56,487 nt of DNA from Candidatus Hikarchaeia archaeon HikBin5 (GCA_009889625.1 WTZU01000002.1:76472-132958); one strand, 5' to 3'. Counted from the first letter of the stretch, positions 9,279-18,692 are shown. Notes: generated by a model from the sequence alone, not told the origin. Program-made: numbers and translations.

Positions 9279-9321
9279 ATTGTTACTTTGTAAAGTACAT
9301 AATGAGTTCATAGAACATATG

Positions 9322-9332
9322 CCTTATCTATT
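9322..9332 (+). promoter_or_regulatory. TATA box of the zinc-ribbon gene
   Basis: CCTTATCTATT is centred about 28 bases upstream of the ATG at 9355, predicting a leaderless transcript. It lies in the short divergent region shared with cdc48. Confidence 0.45.
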
Positions 9333-9354
9333 GTAAAAAATAAGAAAACTACAG

Positions 9355-9555
9355 ATGTACACAGTGATTGGGTGTGACAGATGTCAGACTATATGGATAG
9401 TTGAGAGAAAACCAGTTACTGTTAAATGTCCTAGATGTGGCAAACGGCATAAATTCACCAAACTTAGGAAATTTGCAGAAGAGGAGGATTTAGAAGTTGT
9501 CCGAGCAGTGAGAACTAGATTATTATCAGATAAAAGAAGCAATAGGAGTAGATAA
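9355..9555 (+). CDS. Small zinc-ribbon protein, haloarchaeal-type conserved family
   Basis: This 66-residue basic protein has two CxxC pairs, CDRC (8-11) and CPRC (30-33), spaced as a zinc ribbon, then a charged helical tail rich in Arg/Lys. It resembles a short conserved haloarchaeal family that I recall as DUF5817 (number from memory). The function is unknown; a nucleic-acid or translation-linked role is plausible from the fold and charge. It ends 5 bases from the convergent hmgA stop. Confidence 0.75.
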   Translation: MYTVIGCDRCQTIWIVERKPVTVKCPRCGKRHKFTKLRKFAEEEDLEVVRAVRTRLLSDKRSNRSR

Positions 9556-9560
9556 ACTAG

Positions 9561-10769
9561 TTATCTCCCAAGTCGTTCGTGGGCACTTGAGAGGTCTCTA
9601 GATCCAAGCGCAGAGAGTAACGACAACTCTCCTGCAAGAACCCCTGCGGATATTATTTCTGCAAATGCATCTGCATTAGACCCAGGAGGATCCCCGCCGC
9701 CTCTAATACCCAAAATGTCGAGTGACTCGGATTGGGCAGGTAGATTCGTTCCACCTCCAATAGTCCCTATTTCAAGGCTTAATAGAGTGACACTTAGGTA
9801 CAATCCTCCATCTCTAGTTTCTGCGGTTGTAATAACATTTGCCCCTTCTACGACTTGTGCCGCGTCTTGACCCGTTGCCAAGAATATTGCAGCGATTATA
9901 TTTGCTGCTTGGGCATTATGCCCAATGCTAACGGCTCTAGCGCTACCGATATGATTTTTTTGTGTATTAATTTCCACAATGGTTTCGGGAGTAGTGTGGA
10001 GCTTTTCTTCTATTATTTTCCGAGGGATTAGCACATCTGCCGAAACGGTCCTTCCACGGCCTTCAATTGCGTTGATTGCAGCCGGTTTTTTATCGGAGCA
10101 AAGATTTCCAGAAAGTGAAATTAGTTTTGCCGGAGTCTGTTTTTCTATGAATTCAGATACTTTTTTAACAGAGATAGTAACCATATTCATGCCCATAGCG
10201 TCTTTTGTATCATAGGAAAAGCGCAAGAATACCGAGCCTCCAACTACATATGGTTTAATTCCAATTAACTTTCCATGGTTAGTTGTTGAATTGGCTAGTT
10301 GTTCAATTTCGGAGAAATTTTCGGAAATCCAATTTATAAAATCTAGAGATTCAGAAACATTAGCAACTTTAAATACAGGGGCTCTTGTCATGGCATTATT
10401 GAATATTCTAGTGACAGCCCCTCCCGCGGCCTTAATTGCAGAACACCCTCGGTTGACGCTGGCGACTAATGCACCTTCTGTGGTTGCTAGAGGGAGATAG
10501 AAATCCCCATCTACGACGGACCCAGAAACTTTGATTGGGCCTGCTATTCCCAACGGTATTTCCACAGAACCCACCATATTCTCAATATTAGTAGAAGCTG
10601 ATTTTGCATCGAAAGTATAATTCCCGATAGATGAGAGTTTGACATTTAATTCAGCTTCTATTATTTGTTTGCGAGTATGGGCTGCGAGATCTGGATCGAC
10701 ATGCCCTTCAAGCTCGTGGAGCTTTATATCCCCTTTCTGAACACGTTTTATTATGTCATTGGCACCCAT
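9561..10769 (-). CDS. hmgA: 3-hydroxy-3-methylglutaryl-CoA reductase, class I
   Basis: This enzyme reduces HMG-CoA to mevalonate with NADPH, the committed step to the isoprenoid chains of archaeal lipids. The protein is soluble, 402 residues, without the membrane anchor of eukaryotic forms. Catalytic residues can be placed: Glu98 (TTEGALVAS), Lys227 (DKKPAAIN), Asp302 (GQDAAQV) and His397 (SSAHERLGR). The NADPH loop DAMGMNM (190-196) and GTIGGGTNLP (335-344) are intact. A TATA box 27 bases upstream predicts a leaderless mRNA. It is the last of a run of minus-strand biosynthetic genes but appears to have its own promoter. Confidence 0.97.
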   Translation of the reverse strand: MGANDIIKRVQKGDIKLHELEGHVDPDLAAHTRKQIIEAELNVKLSSIGNYTFDAKSASTNIENMVGSVEIPLGIAGPIKVSGSVVDGDFYLPLATTEGALVASVNRGCSAIKAAGGAVTRIFNNAMTRAPVFKVANVSESLDFINWISENFSEIEQLANSTTNHGKLIGIKPYVVGGSVFLRFSYDTKDAMGMNMVTISVKKVSEFIEKQTPAKLISLSGNLCSDKKPAAINAIEGRGRTVSADVLIPRKIIEEKLHTTPETIVEINTQKNHIGSARAVSIGHNAQAANIIAAIFLATGQDAAQVVEGANVITTAETRDGGLYLSVTLLSLEIGTIGGGTNLPAQSESLDILGIRGGGDPPGSNADAFAEIISAGVLAGELSLLSALGSRDLSSAHERLGR

Positions 10770-10791
10770 ACTAAAGGAATAAATCTGCTAA

Positions 10792-10802
10792 AGCTTAAAT
10801 GG
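10792..10802 (-). promoter_or_regulatory. TATA box of hmgA
   Basis: On the minus strand CATTTAAGCTT is centred about 27 bases upstream of the hmgA ATG, which fits a leaderless start. It lies in the 48-base gap after the amidotransferase gene. Confidence 0.5.
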
Positions 10803-10817
10803 TGATAAATGAGAACA

Positions 10818-11399
10818 CTAGTTTATACACTGTGAGCAGAAGTTTTCTAATATTCTATTTCCTAGAGGGGTGAGGAAACTTTCGGGATGGAATTGAACAC
10901 CTTCGTGGGGCTTTTTTATGTGTCTAACTCCCATTAGAACGGGGACATCATCAAGGGTCCATGCAGTGGGTACGAGGGTATTTGGTATGCTATTTTCATC
11001 TGCGGTTAAAGAGTGATATCTTCCAGCGGTAAATGGATCTGGAAGACTCGATAGAACACCAGATCCATTGTGAGTGATATGGGAAGTTTTCCCGTGGACA
11101 ACAGAAGGTGCATGAACAATAGATGCCCCATTTGCTGCGCATAAAGCTTGATGGCCTAGACATACTCCGAGGGTAGGATAGTTAAGTTCAGAAAAAATGG
11201 ACATTGAAATTCCGGCTTGTTGGGGGAATCCAGGACCGGGAGATATAATGATTCCATCAGGATCTATAGTTTTTATTTCTTTGATCGTGAGATGGTCGTT
11301 TCTATAAACATCCACATTTGCGATGGTGCCAACCCCTTGAACCAAATTGTATGAAAAGGAATCATAATTGTCAATTATTAATATACTGGGGAGAGTCAT
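10818..11399 (-). CDS. Glutamine amidotransferase subunit (anthranilate or aminodeoxychorismate synthase component II)
   Basis: This class I glutaminase releases ammonia from glutamine for a chorismate-converting partner. The protein is 193 residues, full length for TrpG/PabA. The catalytic triad is visible: Cys80 in GVCLGHQ, with His171 and Glu173 in VQFHPES. The oxyanion motif SPGPGFP is at about 53-59. It lies 25 bases downstream of the component I gene and is surely its partner. TrpG and PabA cannot be separated on sequence. No trp genes are nearby, while folate genes lie in the window, so a p-aminobenzoate role is slightly favoured. Confidence 0.93.
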   Translation of the reverse strand: MTLPSILIIDNYDSFSYNLVQGVGTIANVDVYRNDHLTIKEIKTIDPDGIIISPGPGFPQQAGISMSIFSELNYPTLGVCLGHQALCAANGASIVHAPSVVHGKTSHITHNGSGVLSSLPDPFTAGRYHSLTADENSIPNTLVPTAWTLDDVPVLMGVRHIKKPHEGVQFHPESFLTPLGNRILENFCSQCIN

Positions 11400-11424
11400 G
11401 AGGAATAAGTTGATATTTTAGATG

Positions 11425-12897
11425 TCATTTCAAATAAGAAGAATCAGAAAGTGCTAGATTCATTGCTTCGACTAGAGCTTTGGCCTTGGAAAGAGTTTCT
11501 TCATATTCATCTTCAGGGGAAGAATCATGTACAATACCAGAACCGACAGGAAGTAAATATACACCTTTGTGGTGAATGAAAGTCCTGATTATTATATTTA
11601 ATGTTGCCCTATTGTCAAATCCAAAAATACCAATACTCCCTGTGTATGGGCCCCTATGGGAGTTCTCGATGGTGTTTATTATCTCCATTGTACGGGGTTT
11701 TGGAGCACCGGTAATAGTACCCCCAGGGAACATTGCTTGAATTATGTCAAATACGGTCTTGTTGGGTTGCAAATGCCCTTGTACTGTAGAAACTAGATGC
11801 ATTACAGCAGAGTATCTATCGACCCTACAATATTCATCTATAGCAACAGTGCCATGTTTAGCGACTTTTCCAATGTCGTTTCGACATAGATCGACGAGCA
11901 TGGCATGTTCTGCCAATTCTTTGGGGTTTTGGAGAAGTTCTTTTTCGAAGTTTGAATCTTCAGAGGGAGTTGAGCCCCTTGGCCGCGTCCCAGCTATGGG
12001 TTCTGCAGTGATTAAATTGTTTTCTAGTCGGAAGAGTAGTTCAGGACTCACTCCAATTAGATCAATATCAGGGAATTCCAATAGAGCAGAATAGGGAGCA
12101 GGATTTATCTCTCGGAGTACTCGAAAAAGAAAATCTGGGGAGATATTTGAACGTGTAGAGAGGTGGTGGGCGGTGTTAACTTGGAAAGTATCACCCTCAG
12201 TTATGTGATTCTTTATTTTTCTGACACGTTCGTAAAAATTATCACGCCCACAACTGCTCTGGAAATTTGCAATCTGAGTGGGGACCGGAGGATTAAGAGA
12301 AGTGAGAGATGGAGTTTGTAGTGCATGGGCCATATCTGATGCTTGTTTTAATGCCATTTCAAAAGTTTTTTCTGGATCTTCAACAGGAGGACAGGAAGTA
12401 ATTCTCAAGGTTGCTTTCCCATCACGAGGTTCTTTCCAAGAAACTATGCAATCGTAAAGTCCAATTTGGACCAAAGGGAAAGGGTCAGGATGGGCATGAT
12501 TTATCGGTATTTGTTCAATTTCGTGTGACAGCGCATAGGATAGCCAGCCGACAGCCGCACAGGGATAAGGGACCTCGCACTTATTACGGATTAGTCGTTC
12601 TTTTGAAATTAAATCATGAAGTTGCGAAAGTGTAGAAGAGGTGTTTAAAGAAGATTGATCTATTTCAAGAAAAGTGCTGGGATTGATACCAAAATACCCC
12701 CACCCAGAAGTAGCACCTGTGGTCTCTAAAAAGAAGCTTGGAGAACCATCTTTAGAATTGACATAAGATTCAAACGGGTCTTCAACAACTACTCTGATTT
12801 CAACGGGGATTCTAGAATAAGGGGGCGATATTTCTGCTGTTGATAGATAATCGTTTTGATCCGTTTTCACCTCTATTTGGGAATTAAGAGTATCCAC
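11425..12897 (-). CDS. Chorismate-binding synthase component I (PabB or TrpE)
   Basis: This enzyme aminates chorismate, giving aminodeoxychorismate (folate) or anthranilate (tryptophan). The C-terminal chorismate-binding domain is complete: EPIAGTRPRG, VDLCRNDIG, VDRYSAVMHLVST, FPGGTITGAPK and the end motif VGSGIVHDSSPEDEYEET. FPGGTITGAPK is the form typical of PabB, but PIAGTR carries Ala where E. coli-type PabB has the catalytic Lys; many other PabB proteins also have Ala there. At 490 residues it is full length. It is followed by its amidotransferase and preceded by aroE, so the shikimate and chorismate steps are clustered. Confidence 0.9.
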   Translation of the reverse strand: MDTLNSQIEVKTDQNDYLSTAEISPPYSRIPVEIRVVVEDPFESYVNSKDGSPSFFLETTGATSGWGYFGINPSTFLEIDQSSLNTSSTLSQLHDLISKERLIRNKCEVPYPCAAVGWLSYALSHEIEQIPINHAHPDPFPLVQIGLYDCIVSWKEPRDGKATLRITSCPPVEDPEKTFEMALKQASDMAHALQTPSLTSLNPPVPTQIANFQSSCGRDNFYERVRKIKNHITEGDTFQVNTAHHLSTRSNISPDFLFRVLREINPAPYSALLEFPDIDLIGVSPELLFRLENNLITAEPIAGTRPRGSTPSEDSNFEKELLQNPKELAEHAMLVDLCRNDIGKVAKHGTVAIDEYCRVDRYSAVMHLVSTVQGHLQPNKTVFDIIQAMFPGGTITGAPKPRTMEIINTIENSHRGPYTGSIGIFGFDNRATLNIIIRTFIHHKGVYLLPVGSGIVHDSSPEDEYEETLSKAKALVEAMNLALSDSSYLK

Positions 12898-12967
12898 GGA
12901 TTACCAATAGATACCCATGGTAAAAGGTATTACTCGAATATATGCGAAAACAAAAAATACTATAATG

Positions 12968-13768
12968 CTATAATTGGGATCGAACTGCCTCATTCATTAT
13001 TTCCACAGGAGCGTCTTTACCGGTCCAAATTTCAAAAGACTCGGCCCCCTGATATAAAAGCATCCAGACACCATCGATAGTGAGTGCACCAGAAGCTTTT
13101 GCGTCCCTGATCAATCTAGTTTCAAGAGGGCGATAAACAGCGTCCATCACAACAAGATCAGAGTGGAGAGATGTTGCAGGTACAAGGGAAATGTCAGCCC
13201 CCATTCCGACACTAGTTGTGTTTACGAGTATATCGGCGTCTTGGATTAGCTCAGCTAAATCAGACAGCCCATAGCTGGCCGAATTTGGAACAGACGCGGA
13301 TAAAGAACGTGATTTGCTTTCGGTTCGGTTGACGATGGATACATTAGATCCTTCATCGGATAACATGAAAGCCATTGCACGGCCAGCGCCACCGGCCCCA
13401 ATAACAACAGAATTTTTTCCAGATAAATTAACACCATAGTGTTCAAAAGATCGGCGAGATCCAGCCACGTCGGTGTTATATCCAATTGGTGTTTTTTCGG
13501 AAAAGTCGATTGTATTAATAGCCCCGATTCTTTTTGCTAGTTTATTGGGTTTTACATAAGACAGTACATCTTGTTTAAAAGGAATAGTAACATTTAATCC
13601 AGATATCCCATTTTGAGGTGCACCGGTTATGATTTTTTTGAGGTCGGAAATATCTGGCTCCAGTGTAATATAGTTAGCATCCATATGCAAGTGCGAATAT
13701 GCGGCTTGGTGCATTACAGGAGATAGTGAATGGCCTACAGGATTTCCTATTAGGCCAAAAGTCTGCAT
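12968..13768 (-). CDS. aroE: Shikimate dehydrogenase
   Basis: It reduces 3-dehydroshikimate to shikimate with NADPH, fourth step of the shikimate route. The 266-residue protein shows the substrate-site GNPVGHSLSP (8-17), catalytic Lys65 (TIPFKQDV) and Asp100 (GYNTD), and the nucleotide loop GAGGAGRA (124-131). The C-terminal DGVWMLLYQGAESF block is also typical. A TATA box 29 bases upstream supports the ATG at 13768. Product flows toward chorismate, used by the two genes downstream, so aroE and the chorismate amination pair probably form one operon. Confidence 0.97.
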   Translation of the reverse strand: MQTFGLIGNPVGHSLSPVMHQAAYSHLHMDANYITLEPDISDLKKIITGAPQNGISGLNVTIPFKQDVLSYVKPNKLAKRIGAINTIDFSEKTPIGYNTDVAGSRRSFEHYGVNLSGKNSVVIGAGGAGRAMAFMLSDEGSNVSIVNRTESKSRSLSASVPNSASYGLSDLAELIQDADILVNTTSVGMGADISLVPATSLHSDLVVMDAVYRPLETRLIRDAKASGALTIDGVWMLLYQGAESFEIWTGKDAPVEIMNEAVRSQL

Positions 13769-13791
13769 TATAGATTAGATACAGATCTCAA

Positions 13792-13803
13792 GATAGATAA
13801 ATT
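13792..13803 (-). promoter_or_regulatory. TATA box of the aroE operon
   Basis: AATTTATCTATC on the minus strand is centred about 29 bases from the aroE start codon. It occupies the 45-base gap after the antiporter gene. Confidence 0.45.
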
Positions 13804-13813
13804 CTCTTTAGAT

Positions 13814-14965
13814 CTAACCGTGGCTATGTACAACTAAATCGAAGTTTCCTATATGGTAGACCAATAAGATGATGAATAGAAGATACAAGATCCCTCCGAT
13901 TAAAAATGGGAGATTGCTTAGTGTATCATCGGGAGAGTATCTAGCGCGGACGTAGAGAATAGAGGCACCCATAATTGCGAATACAGCAGAAATTGCATTT
14001 AAAAATCCAACAGTTCCCCAATCGAAAGATAAATTCCATGATGTGAAAACAATTCCAAGTGTTACGGGAAGAGTGGATTGAAATACCAAAGCACCGGTGA
14101 TATTTCCCAAAGCCAATACATCTTTGCCACGGGAAATCCATATTACACTGTTAAATTTCTCAGGGAGTTCAGTTGCCAATGGTGCGAGTAGAAGTGCAAT
14201 TACTGCCATTGGGAGATTCAATACGTCAGTGGAAAGCCATTCTACCGCATGGATGAAAAGATGGGCCCCTACAATTATAATGCCAAGTGCAAATAGTGCT
14301 TGAAAAATGACCAAGGCAGTGGCAGGATCAGAAGCCAGAGACCTTTTAGGAGATAGTGAAGGTATCGTTTTTGTGATTTTATCTATTAAAACGCCGAGTT
14401 GTAAGTCTTCGAGAGATTCTGGTTCAATTGAAATTCCACTAGAAAGGGTACGTTTGAGATAAAATAAATATAGAAATACCAAAATAAAAGCAATTAGTAA
14501 CGATAGAGACCTCCATGGTACGAGTGCGGCCATTATTGCCAAAGTATATGCGATAATGAAAAAGGAAAGATCTCGTTGAGTTGCCGGAGAATATATTTTT
14601 AATTTCAATCCGGAAGACCTTCTAGATTTAAAAACTATTAAACTGCACCCTATTAGGAACATGGCGATAGTAGCCAACATAAAAGGTGCACCTAAAATGG
14701 CACCAACTCCAATCTCATCTGCAGAACTTGTCCCGCCAGTTCGCCAGACAGTGTAGATGGCAATGACAGGTATCATGGTTTCGGGGAGTGCAGTTCCAAC
14801 TGCTGCTAGAATGCTCCCGGTTGCACTTTCAGACAAACCTGTTTTGTGACCCACCCATTCGATTCCATTAGTAAATATTGCAGCACCCATAAGAAGTGCG
14901 ATGAATGAAACAATGAGTGTAAAAATATTTACAAAGTCAGAAGGAAGGGATAAAAATTCGCTCAT
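13814..14965 (-). CDS. Ca2+/cation antiporter family membrane protein
   Basis: This 383-residue protein has about 10 hydrophobic helices in two inverted halves, the layout of sodium/calcium exchangers (CaCA superfamily). The two alpha repeats can be seen: ATGSILAAVGTALPETM (about 48-64) and LLLAPLATELPEKFN in the second half, each with the ion-coordinating Pro-Glu. It probably expels Ca2+ in exchange for Na+ or H+. Ion specificity cannot be read from sequence. It lies upstream of aroE without clear functional connection. Confidence 0.88.
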   Translation of the reverse strand: MSEFLSLPSDFVNIFTLIVSFIALLMGAAIFTNGIEWVGHKTGLSESATGSILAAVGTALPETMIPVIAIYTVWRTGGTSSADEIGVGAILGAPFMLATIAMFLIGCSLIVFKSRRSSGLKLKIYSPATQRDLSFFIIAYTLAIMAALVPWRSLSLLIAFILVFLYLFYLKRTLSSGISIEPESLEDLQLGVLIDKITKTIPSLSPKRSLASDPATALVIFQALFALGIIIVGAHLFIHAVEWLSTDVLNLPMAVIALLLAPLATELPEKFNSVIWISRGKDVLALGNITGALVFQSTLPVTLGIVFTSWNLSFDWGTVGFLNAISAVFAIMGASILYVRARYSPDDTLSNLPFLIGGILYLLFIILLVYHIGNFDLVVHSHG

Positions 14966-15074
14966 AGGTAGAGTTATTAGAAAGATTACTAAAGGCTTGC
15001 TTTATTTAACAGATAAAGAAATGAAGAAGAATATCACCGATTGATTTTATTTAGATGGACGCCCATGAAGTGAT

Positions 15075-16388
15075 GTGATAGGCATTGTTGTAAGTCGTTC
15101 TGATTCGGTTTCGGTTCTAATTGGGGAAGAAATATTGAACATAGGAGATTGGGAGGAAAAAATAGATTCTAGTCGATTGGATGAAGAAGGAGGAGGGAAA
15201 TATTATTCTTCGGATGGATTTGAGCTAAGAGAATTTGAAGGATTGCACATACAGCTTGAAAATGTTGAATTTGCTTTTGAAAATCCAGAATGCATTATTT
15301 TTGTTTCCAGGCACGTAGGAGATACGGGGGCTTTACTTACAGCACATTATACAGGTAATTTCGGAGAGGGGAAATTTGGAGGAAATCCAAGAGAACTTTC
15401 CAGGGCGTGTCCAAATATACATAAAGCTATTATTACTGAATTGGAAGAATATGCACCCCCAGGATATGAAATTGGGATCGAATGCACTCATCATGGGCCT
15501 TCGGATATTAGCATCCCCTCTATGTTTGTAGAGATTGGGAGTTCTGAGAAAGAATGGGAGGATGCAAATGCAGCGAGGGCAGTGGCCATGGCAATTAAAG
15601 GTGTGAAGGGGGTAAAGCCAATTTGCGAAAAGGTGATTGTGGGTTTTGGAGGGGGTCATTATATGCCACGTTTTGAGAGGATCATAAGAGAAACTGATTG
15701 GGCAATTGGTCATGTCGCTGCGGATTGGTGTTTGGAAGAGGTAGAGAGCATAGATTCAGATATTATAAAAGAAATATTCGAAAAAAGTGGATCGGATAAG
15801 TGCATCATCGTTGAAGAGAAAATGGAATTAAAAAGTGCAATAAAGGATGAAGGATATGAGGTCATAAGTGAGAGGTGGGTTAGAGGAACGAGTGGAGTTG
15901 GATTAGATATTGTTTCAGACATGGAAAATTTAATTTCTTCTGTTGAGGAAGGATTGCGGTTTGGAGAGGTGAAGTCAGAACGGATAGAAATTATAGAATT
16001 AGATGAAGTACTTTTGAGAGATGTTCAAGTGATAGATTCGAAGAGGGTAAAGGATGTTGTAATCAGGAATACAATTGCGTTTGAAACCATTGAAAATGGG
16101 AAATCCATAAGCGGAAGAATGGCGATAGAGGAGGGGGAAAAACCTGAAGAGATGTTAGATGTGTTCTGCGATATATTAGGAACGAAATATGATTCGGTTA
16201 TAAGAGAAGGTGGGCAAATTGTGGTTAAAAAGTTAGGATTTAGTCCGGCTAAAGCAGAAGAATGGGGAATTGAACCGGGGCCAAAATTTGGGGAATTGGC
16301 GTCGGGGAATCCAATAGAAATTGGAGATAAAATATTAATGCCAATCGAAGTCCAAGAAGAAGAAGTTAAGATTTATAGCATTGAATGA
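15075..16388 (+). CDS. dtdA: D-aminoacyl-tRNA deacylase, archaeal type (DTD2/GEK1)
   Basis: It hydrolyses D-aminoacyl-tRNA, preventing D-amino acids from entering proteins. Family blocks are clear: FVSRHVGDTGALLTAHYTGN, IGIECTHHGPSDIS, IPSMFVEIGS, VGFGGGHYMPRFE and GHVAADWCLE. The protein has 437 residues; the C-terminal 170 residues form an extension beyond the core fold that I also associate with haloarchaeal members. The start is GTG at 15075 (MIGIVVSRSDS), the position where homologs begin. No ribosome binding site is seen. It runs alone ahead of ftsZ with a 112-base gap. Confidence 0.93.
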   Translation: MIGIVVSRSDSVSVLIGEEILNIGDWEEKIDSSRLDEEGGGKYYSSDGFELREFEGLHIQLENVEFAFENPECIIFVSRHVGDTGALLTAHYTGNFGEGKFGGNPRELSRACPNIHKAIITELEEYAPPGYEIGIECTHHGPSDISIPSMFVEIGSSEKEWEDANAARAVAMAIKGVKGVKPICEKVIVGFGGGHYMPRFERIIRETDWAIGHVAADWCLEEVESIDSDIIKEIFEKSGSDKCIIVEEKMELKSAIKDEGYEVISERWVRGTSGVGLDIVSDMENLISSVEEGLRFGEVKSERIEIIELDEVLLRDVQVIDSKRVKDVVIRNTIAFETIENGKSISGRMAIEEGEKPEEMLDVFCDILGTKYDSVIREGGQIVVKKLGFSPAKAEEWGIEPGPKFGELASGNPIEIGDKILMPIEVQEEEVKIYSIE

Positions 16389-16500
16389 AGAGATGGCATC
16401 TATCTATATTTGGAACAATATAGAAGTGATTAAATTGAGCATTTGAAAATGAAGCATAAGGGGAACACTAATGAGCTTGAATGGATAATGTAAAGGTAAT

Positions 16501-17616
16501 ATGGAATTTACCGCAGAGGATGTGATCCAACAAGCTGAAGAAAATTTTGATGTAGAGGAAGTTCCATCGAGAGATGGGTTAATGACGGACGAACAACTCC
16601 TCGAAGTTTTGGAAGAACTACAAACAAACATTGTAGTTTTTGGATGTGGAGGAGGGGGAAATAATACAATTAATAGAATGTCTGAGGAGGGGATCCATGG
16701 GGCAGATCTAGTAGCTGCCAATACAGATGTGCAGCATTTAGTAAAGATAAAAGCAGATACGAAAATATTGATAGGGAGAAATAGAACAAAGGGCAGAGGT
16801 GCGGGATCGTTACCACAGATAGGAGAGGAAGCTGCTCTTGAAAGTAAAGAAGAAATACTCGAAGTCATGAGAGGTGCGGACATGGTGTTTGTTACAGCGG
16901 GGTTGGGAGGAGGAACAGGTACTGGATCTGCACCAGTGGTTGCAAAAGCAGCTAGAGACATGGGCGCGCTGACAATTGCAATTGTAACAACTCCATTTAC
17001 TGCGGAGGGAGAAGTTAGAAGGGTAAATGCAAATGCAGGTTTGGAAAGGCTAAGAGATGTTGCAGATACTGTAATTGTTGTTCCAAATGATAGGTTGCTC
17101 GAAGTAGTAGGGAAGTTGCCAGTAAAAGAAGCATTTAAAGCTGCAGACAGGGCACTTATGAGGTCGGTGAAAGGAATAACGGAATTGATCACAAAACCAG
17201 GACTTGTTAATCTAGATTTTGCGGATGTGCGAACAGTTATGGAAAAGGGAGGTGTTGCAATGATAGGATTGGGAGAATCAGATTCGGAAAATAAGGCTCA
17301 AGATTCTGTGAAAGAGGCTTTGAAATCACCTATGTTGGATGTAGATATTTCCACGGCAAATGCTGCGCTAATAAACGTGACTGGTGGACCAGATATGTCT
17401 ATCGAAGAGGCAGAAGGTGTGGTTGAGGAAATTTATGAAAGGATTGATCCAGATGCTAGAATTATATGGGGTACTTCGATTGATGAAGAGCTTGAAGGAA
17501 AAATAAGGACAATGATAGTAGTCACGGGGGTGCAATCTCCGCAGATATCAGGTAGGATGGATGTGGCCAGACAAAGAGAAGAAAGTAGAATTGGAAAAAT
17601 AGATTATATTGAGTAA
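16501..17616 (+). CDS. ftsZ: Cell division GTPase FtsZ
   Basis: This tubulin-family GTPase assembles the division ring. The 371-residue protein has a short N-terminal tail, then [13 protein letters not shown] (48-60) and the GTP signature [10 protein letters not shown] (about 136-145). The T7-loop region and the C-terminal domain are intact. It looks like the FtsZ1 paralog by its neighbours: in haloarchaea ftsZ1 also precedes secE and the Spt5 gene. SecE begins 42 bases downstream, so the four plus-strand genes to 18692 probably form one transcript. An antisense open frame of 262 codons here is a shadow. Confidence 0.97.
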   Translation: MEFTAEDVIQQAEENFDVEEVPSRDGLMTDEQLLEVLEELQTNIVVFGCGGGGNNTINRMSEEGIHGADLVAANTDVQHLVKIKADTKILIGRNRTKGRGAGSLPQIGEEAALESKEEILEVMRGADMVFVTAGLGGGTGTGSAPVVAKAARDMGALTIAIVTTPFTAEGEVRRVNANAGLERLRDVADTVIVVPNDRLLEVVGKLPVKEAFKAADRALMRSVKGITELITKPGLVNLDFADVRTVMEKGGVAMIGLGESDSENKAQDSVKEALKSPMLDVDISTANAALINVTGGPDMSIEEAEGVVEEIYERIDPDARIIWGTSIDEELEGKIRTMIVVTGVQSPQISGRMDVARQREESRIGKIDYIE

Positions 17617-17658
17617 AGAATAAGAAAGGTAGAAATAAAGGAGGATATAGATTAAGTT

Positions 17659-17826
17659 ATGGATGTTCCACGTGATTTGGCCTCATATCTACGCCTAATA
17701 AAATTGTCTAGCGTCCCAACAAGAGAGGAATTTATGCAGATATCAAAGGTTGCAGGAATAGGAATTCTCATAGTAGGGAGTGTGGGATTTTTAATATTTG
17801 GAATAATGAAATTCATCCCTAAGTGA
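17659..17826 (+). CDS. secE: SecE / Sec61 gamma, preprotein translocase subunit
   Basis: This is a 55-residue small gene. The start MDVPRDLASYLRLIKLSS, the amphipathic helix and the block PTREEFMQISKVAG match archaeal SecE. They lead into a single transmembrane helix (about 31-51, GIGILIVGSVGFLIFGIM) and a short end FIPK. SecE clamps the two halves of SecY in the membrane. It is too short for many gene finders. Its stop codon overlaps a possible GTG start of the following Spt5 gene, the secE-nusG order found in bacteria and archaea. Confidence 0.92.
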   Translation: MDVPRDLASYLRLIKLSSVPTREEFMQISKVAGIGILIVGSVGFLIFGIMKFIPK

Positions 17827-17831
17827 TAAAA

Positions 17832-18344
17832 ATGCAAATAGATGAAAATGAATCAATTGGAAAGCATATGGAAGAAGAGGGAGATGTCCCTATTCAACAA
17901 AGTCCTTCGAAAGTATATGCCATTAAAACTACAGCTAGTCAAGAGCAAGCAGTCTCGGATATGATAGCTAGAAAAGAGCATCCTGCAATTCACTCAATTC
18001 TTTCGCCGGACTCACTTACGAGTTATGTGATGGTTGAAGCAGAGGAGCCAGATGCCATTGGATTGATAATTGAAGAAATCCCCCATGCCAGAACTATGAT
18101 CAAAGGTGAGAGTTCAATTGAAGAAATTGGACATTTCCTCACCCCTAAATCTGATGTAGAGGGGATTGCTGAAGGGGACATAATTGAACTAATAGCAGGT
18201 CCATTCAAAGGTGAAAGAGCACAGGTGCAAAGGATAGATGAATCAAAGGACCAGGTGACTGTGGAGCTTTATGAAGCAACAGTTCCAATTCCAGTGACAG
18301 TTAGAGGAGATCAGATAAGAGTACTGGATTCGGGGGAGCGTTAA
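17832..18344 (+). CDS. spt5: Spt5/NusG transcription elongation factor
   Basis: The protein binds the RNA polymerase clamp and supports processive transcription and coupling. It has a charged N-terminal tail of about 25 residues, an NGN domain (VYAIKTTASQEQAVSDMI to about residue 115) and a KOW domain with IAEGDIIELIAGPFKGERA. I chose the ATG at 17832; a GTG at 17823 overlaps the secE stop as GTGA and would add three residues, so either start is possible. The tail before the NGN domain is longer than in many archaeal Spt5 proteins. Confidence 0.94.
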   Translation: MQIDENESIGKHMEEEGDVPIQQSPSKVYAIKTTASQEQAVSDMIARKEHPAIHSILSPDSLTSYVMVEAEEPDAIGLIIEEIPHARTMIKGESSIEEIGHFLTPKSDVEGIAEGDIIELIAGPFKGERAQVQRIDESKDQVTVELYEATVPIPVTVRGDQIRVLDSGER

Positions 18345-18362
18345 GAAGGAGCAAGTAAACTA

Positions 18363-18692
18363 GTGGCAGAATGGGTTTGTGGGATCTCAGAGTGTGAGAA
18401 ACGATTTGGCACAATAGGAGGACTTCTCCGTCATCAAATTAAAGATCACCCATATGAATCTTGTAAAGTGTGTGGGGAAAAAATTCCAGATGGTATTTTC
18501 TCGATCCAACACGTCTTGGGCACTCACGGAAGGAGAGAATATGTTCTTGCATATAATGCCACTTCAAATGATATAAGATATCGGGAAAAAATAAAAAAAT
18601 TAGTAGAATTGGAGATAGATGTGGATGCAACTTATGAATTATTGATGTCGGAGAGGGATGAAGAAATACAAAAATTATTGGAAGAAGACTAG
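18363..18692 (+). CDS. C2H2-like zinc finger protein, conserved haloarchaeal type
   Basis: This is a 109-residue protein of unknown role. The N-terminal half carries a C2H2-like finger (CGISECEKRF..LLRHQIKDH) and a second Cys pair CKVCGEK with QHVLGTHG, so two zinc sites are likely. The C-terminal half is a charged helix. It starts with GTG 18 bases after spt5 and is probably co-transcribed with it. Position after secE-spt5 suggests a link with transcription or translation. Its last 4 bases overlap the convergent rhomboid gene. Confidence 0.8.
   Translation: MAEWVCGISECEKRFGTIGGLLRHQIKDHPYESCKVCGEKIPDGIFSIQHVLGTHGRREYVLAYNATSNDIRYREKIKKLVELEIDVDATYELLMSERDEEIQKLLEED

Noticed and set aside
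16404-17192. Long open frame of 262 codons antisense to ftsZ
   Set aside because: Its product is low-complexity Ser/Ala/Pro/Thr typical of reading the complement of a purine-rich gene, and ftsZ is certain.
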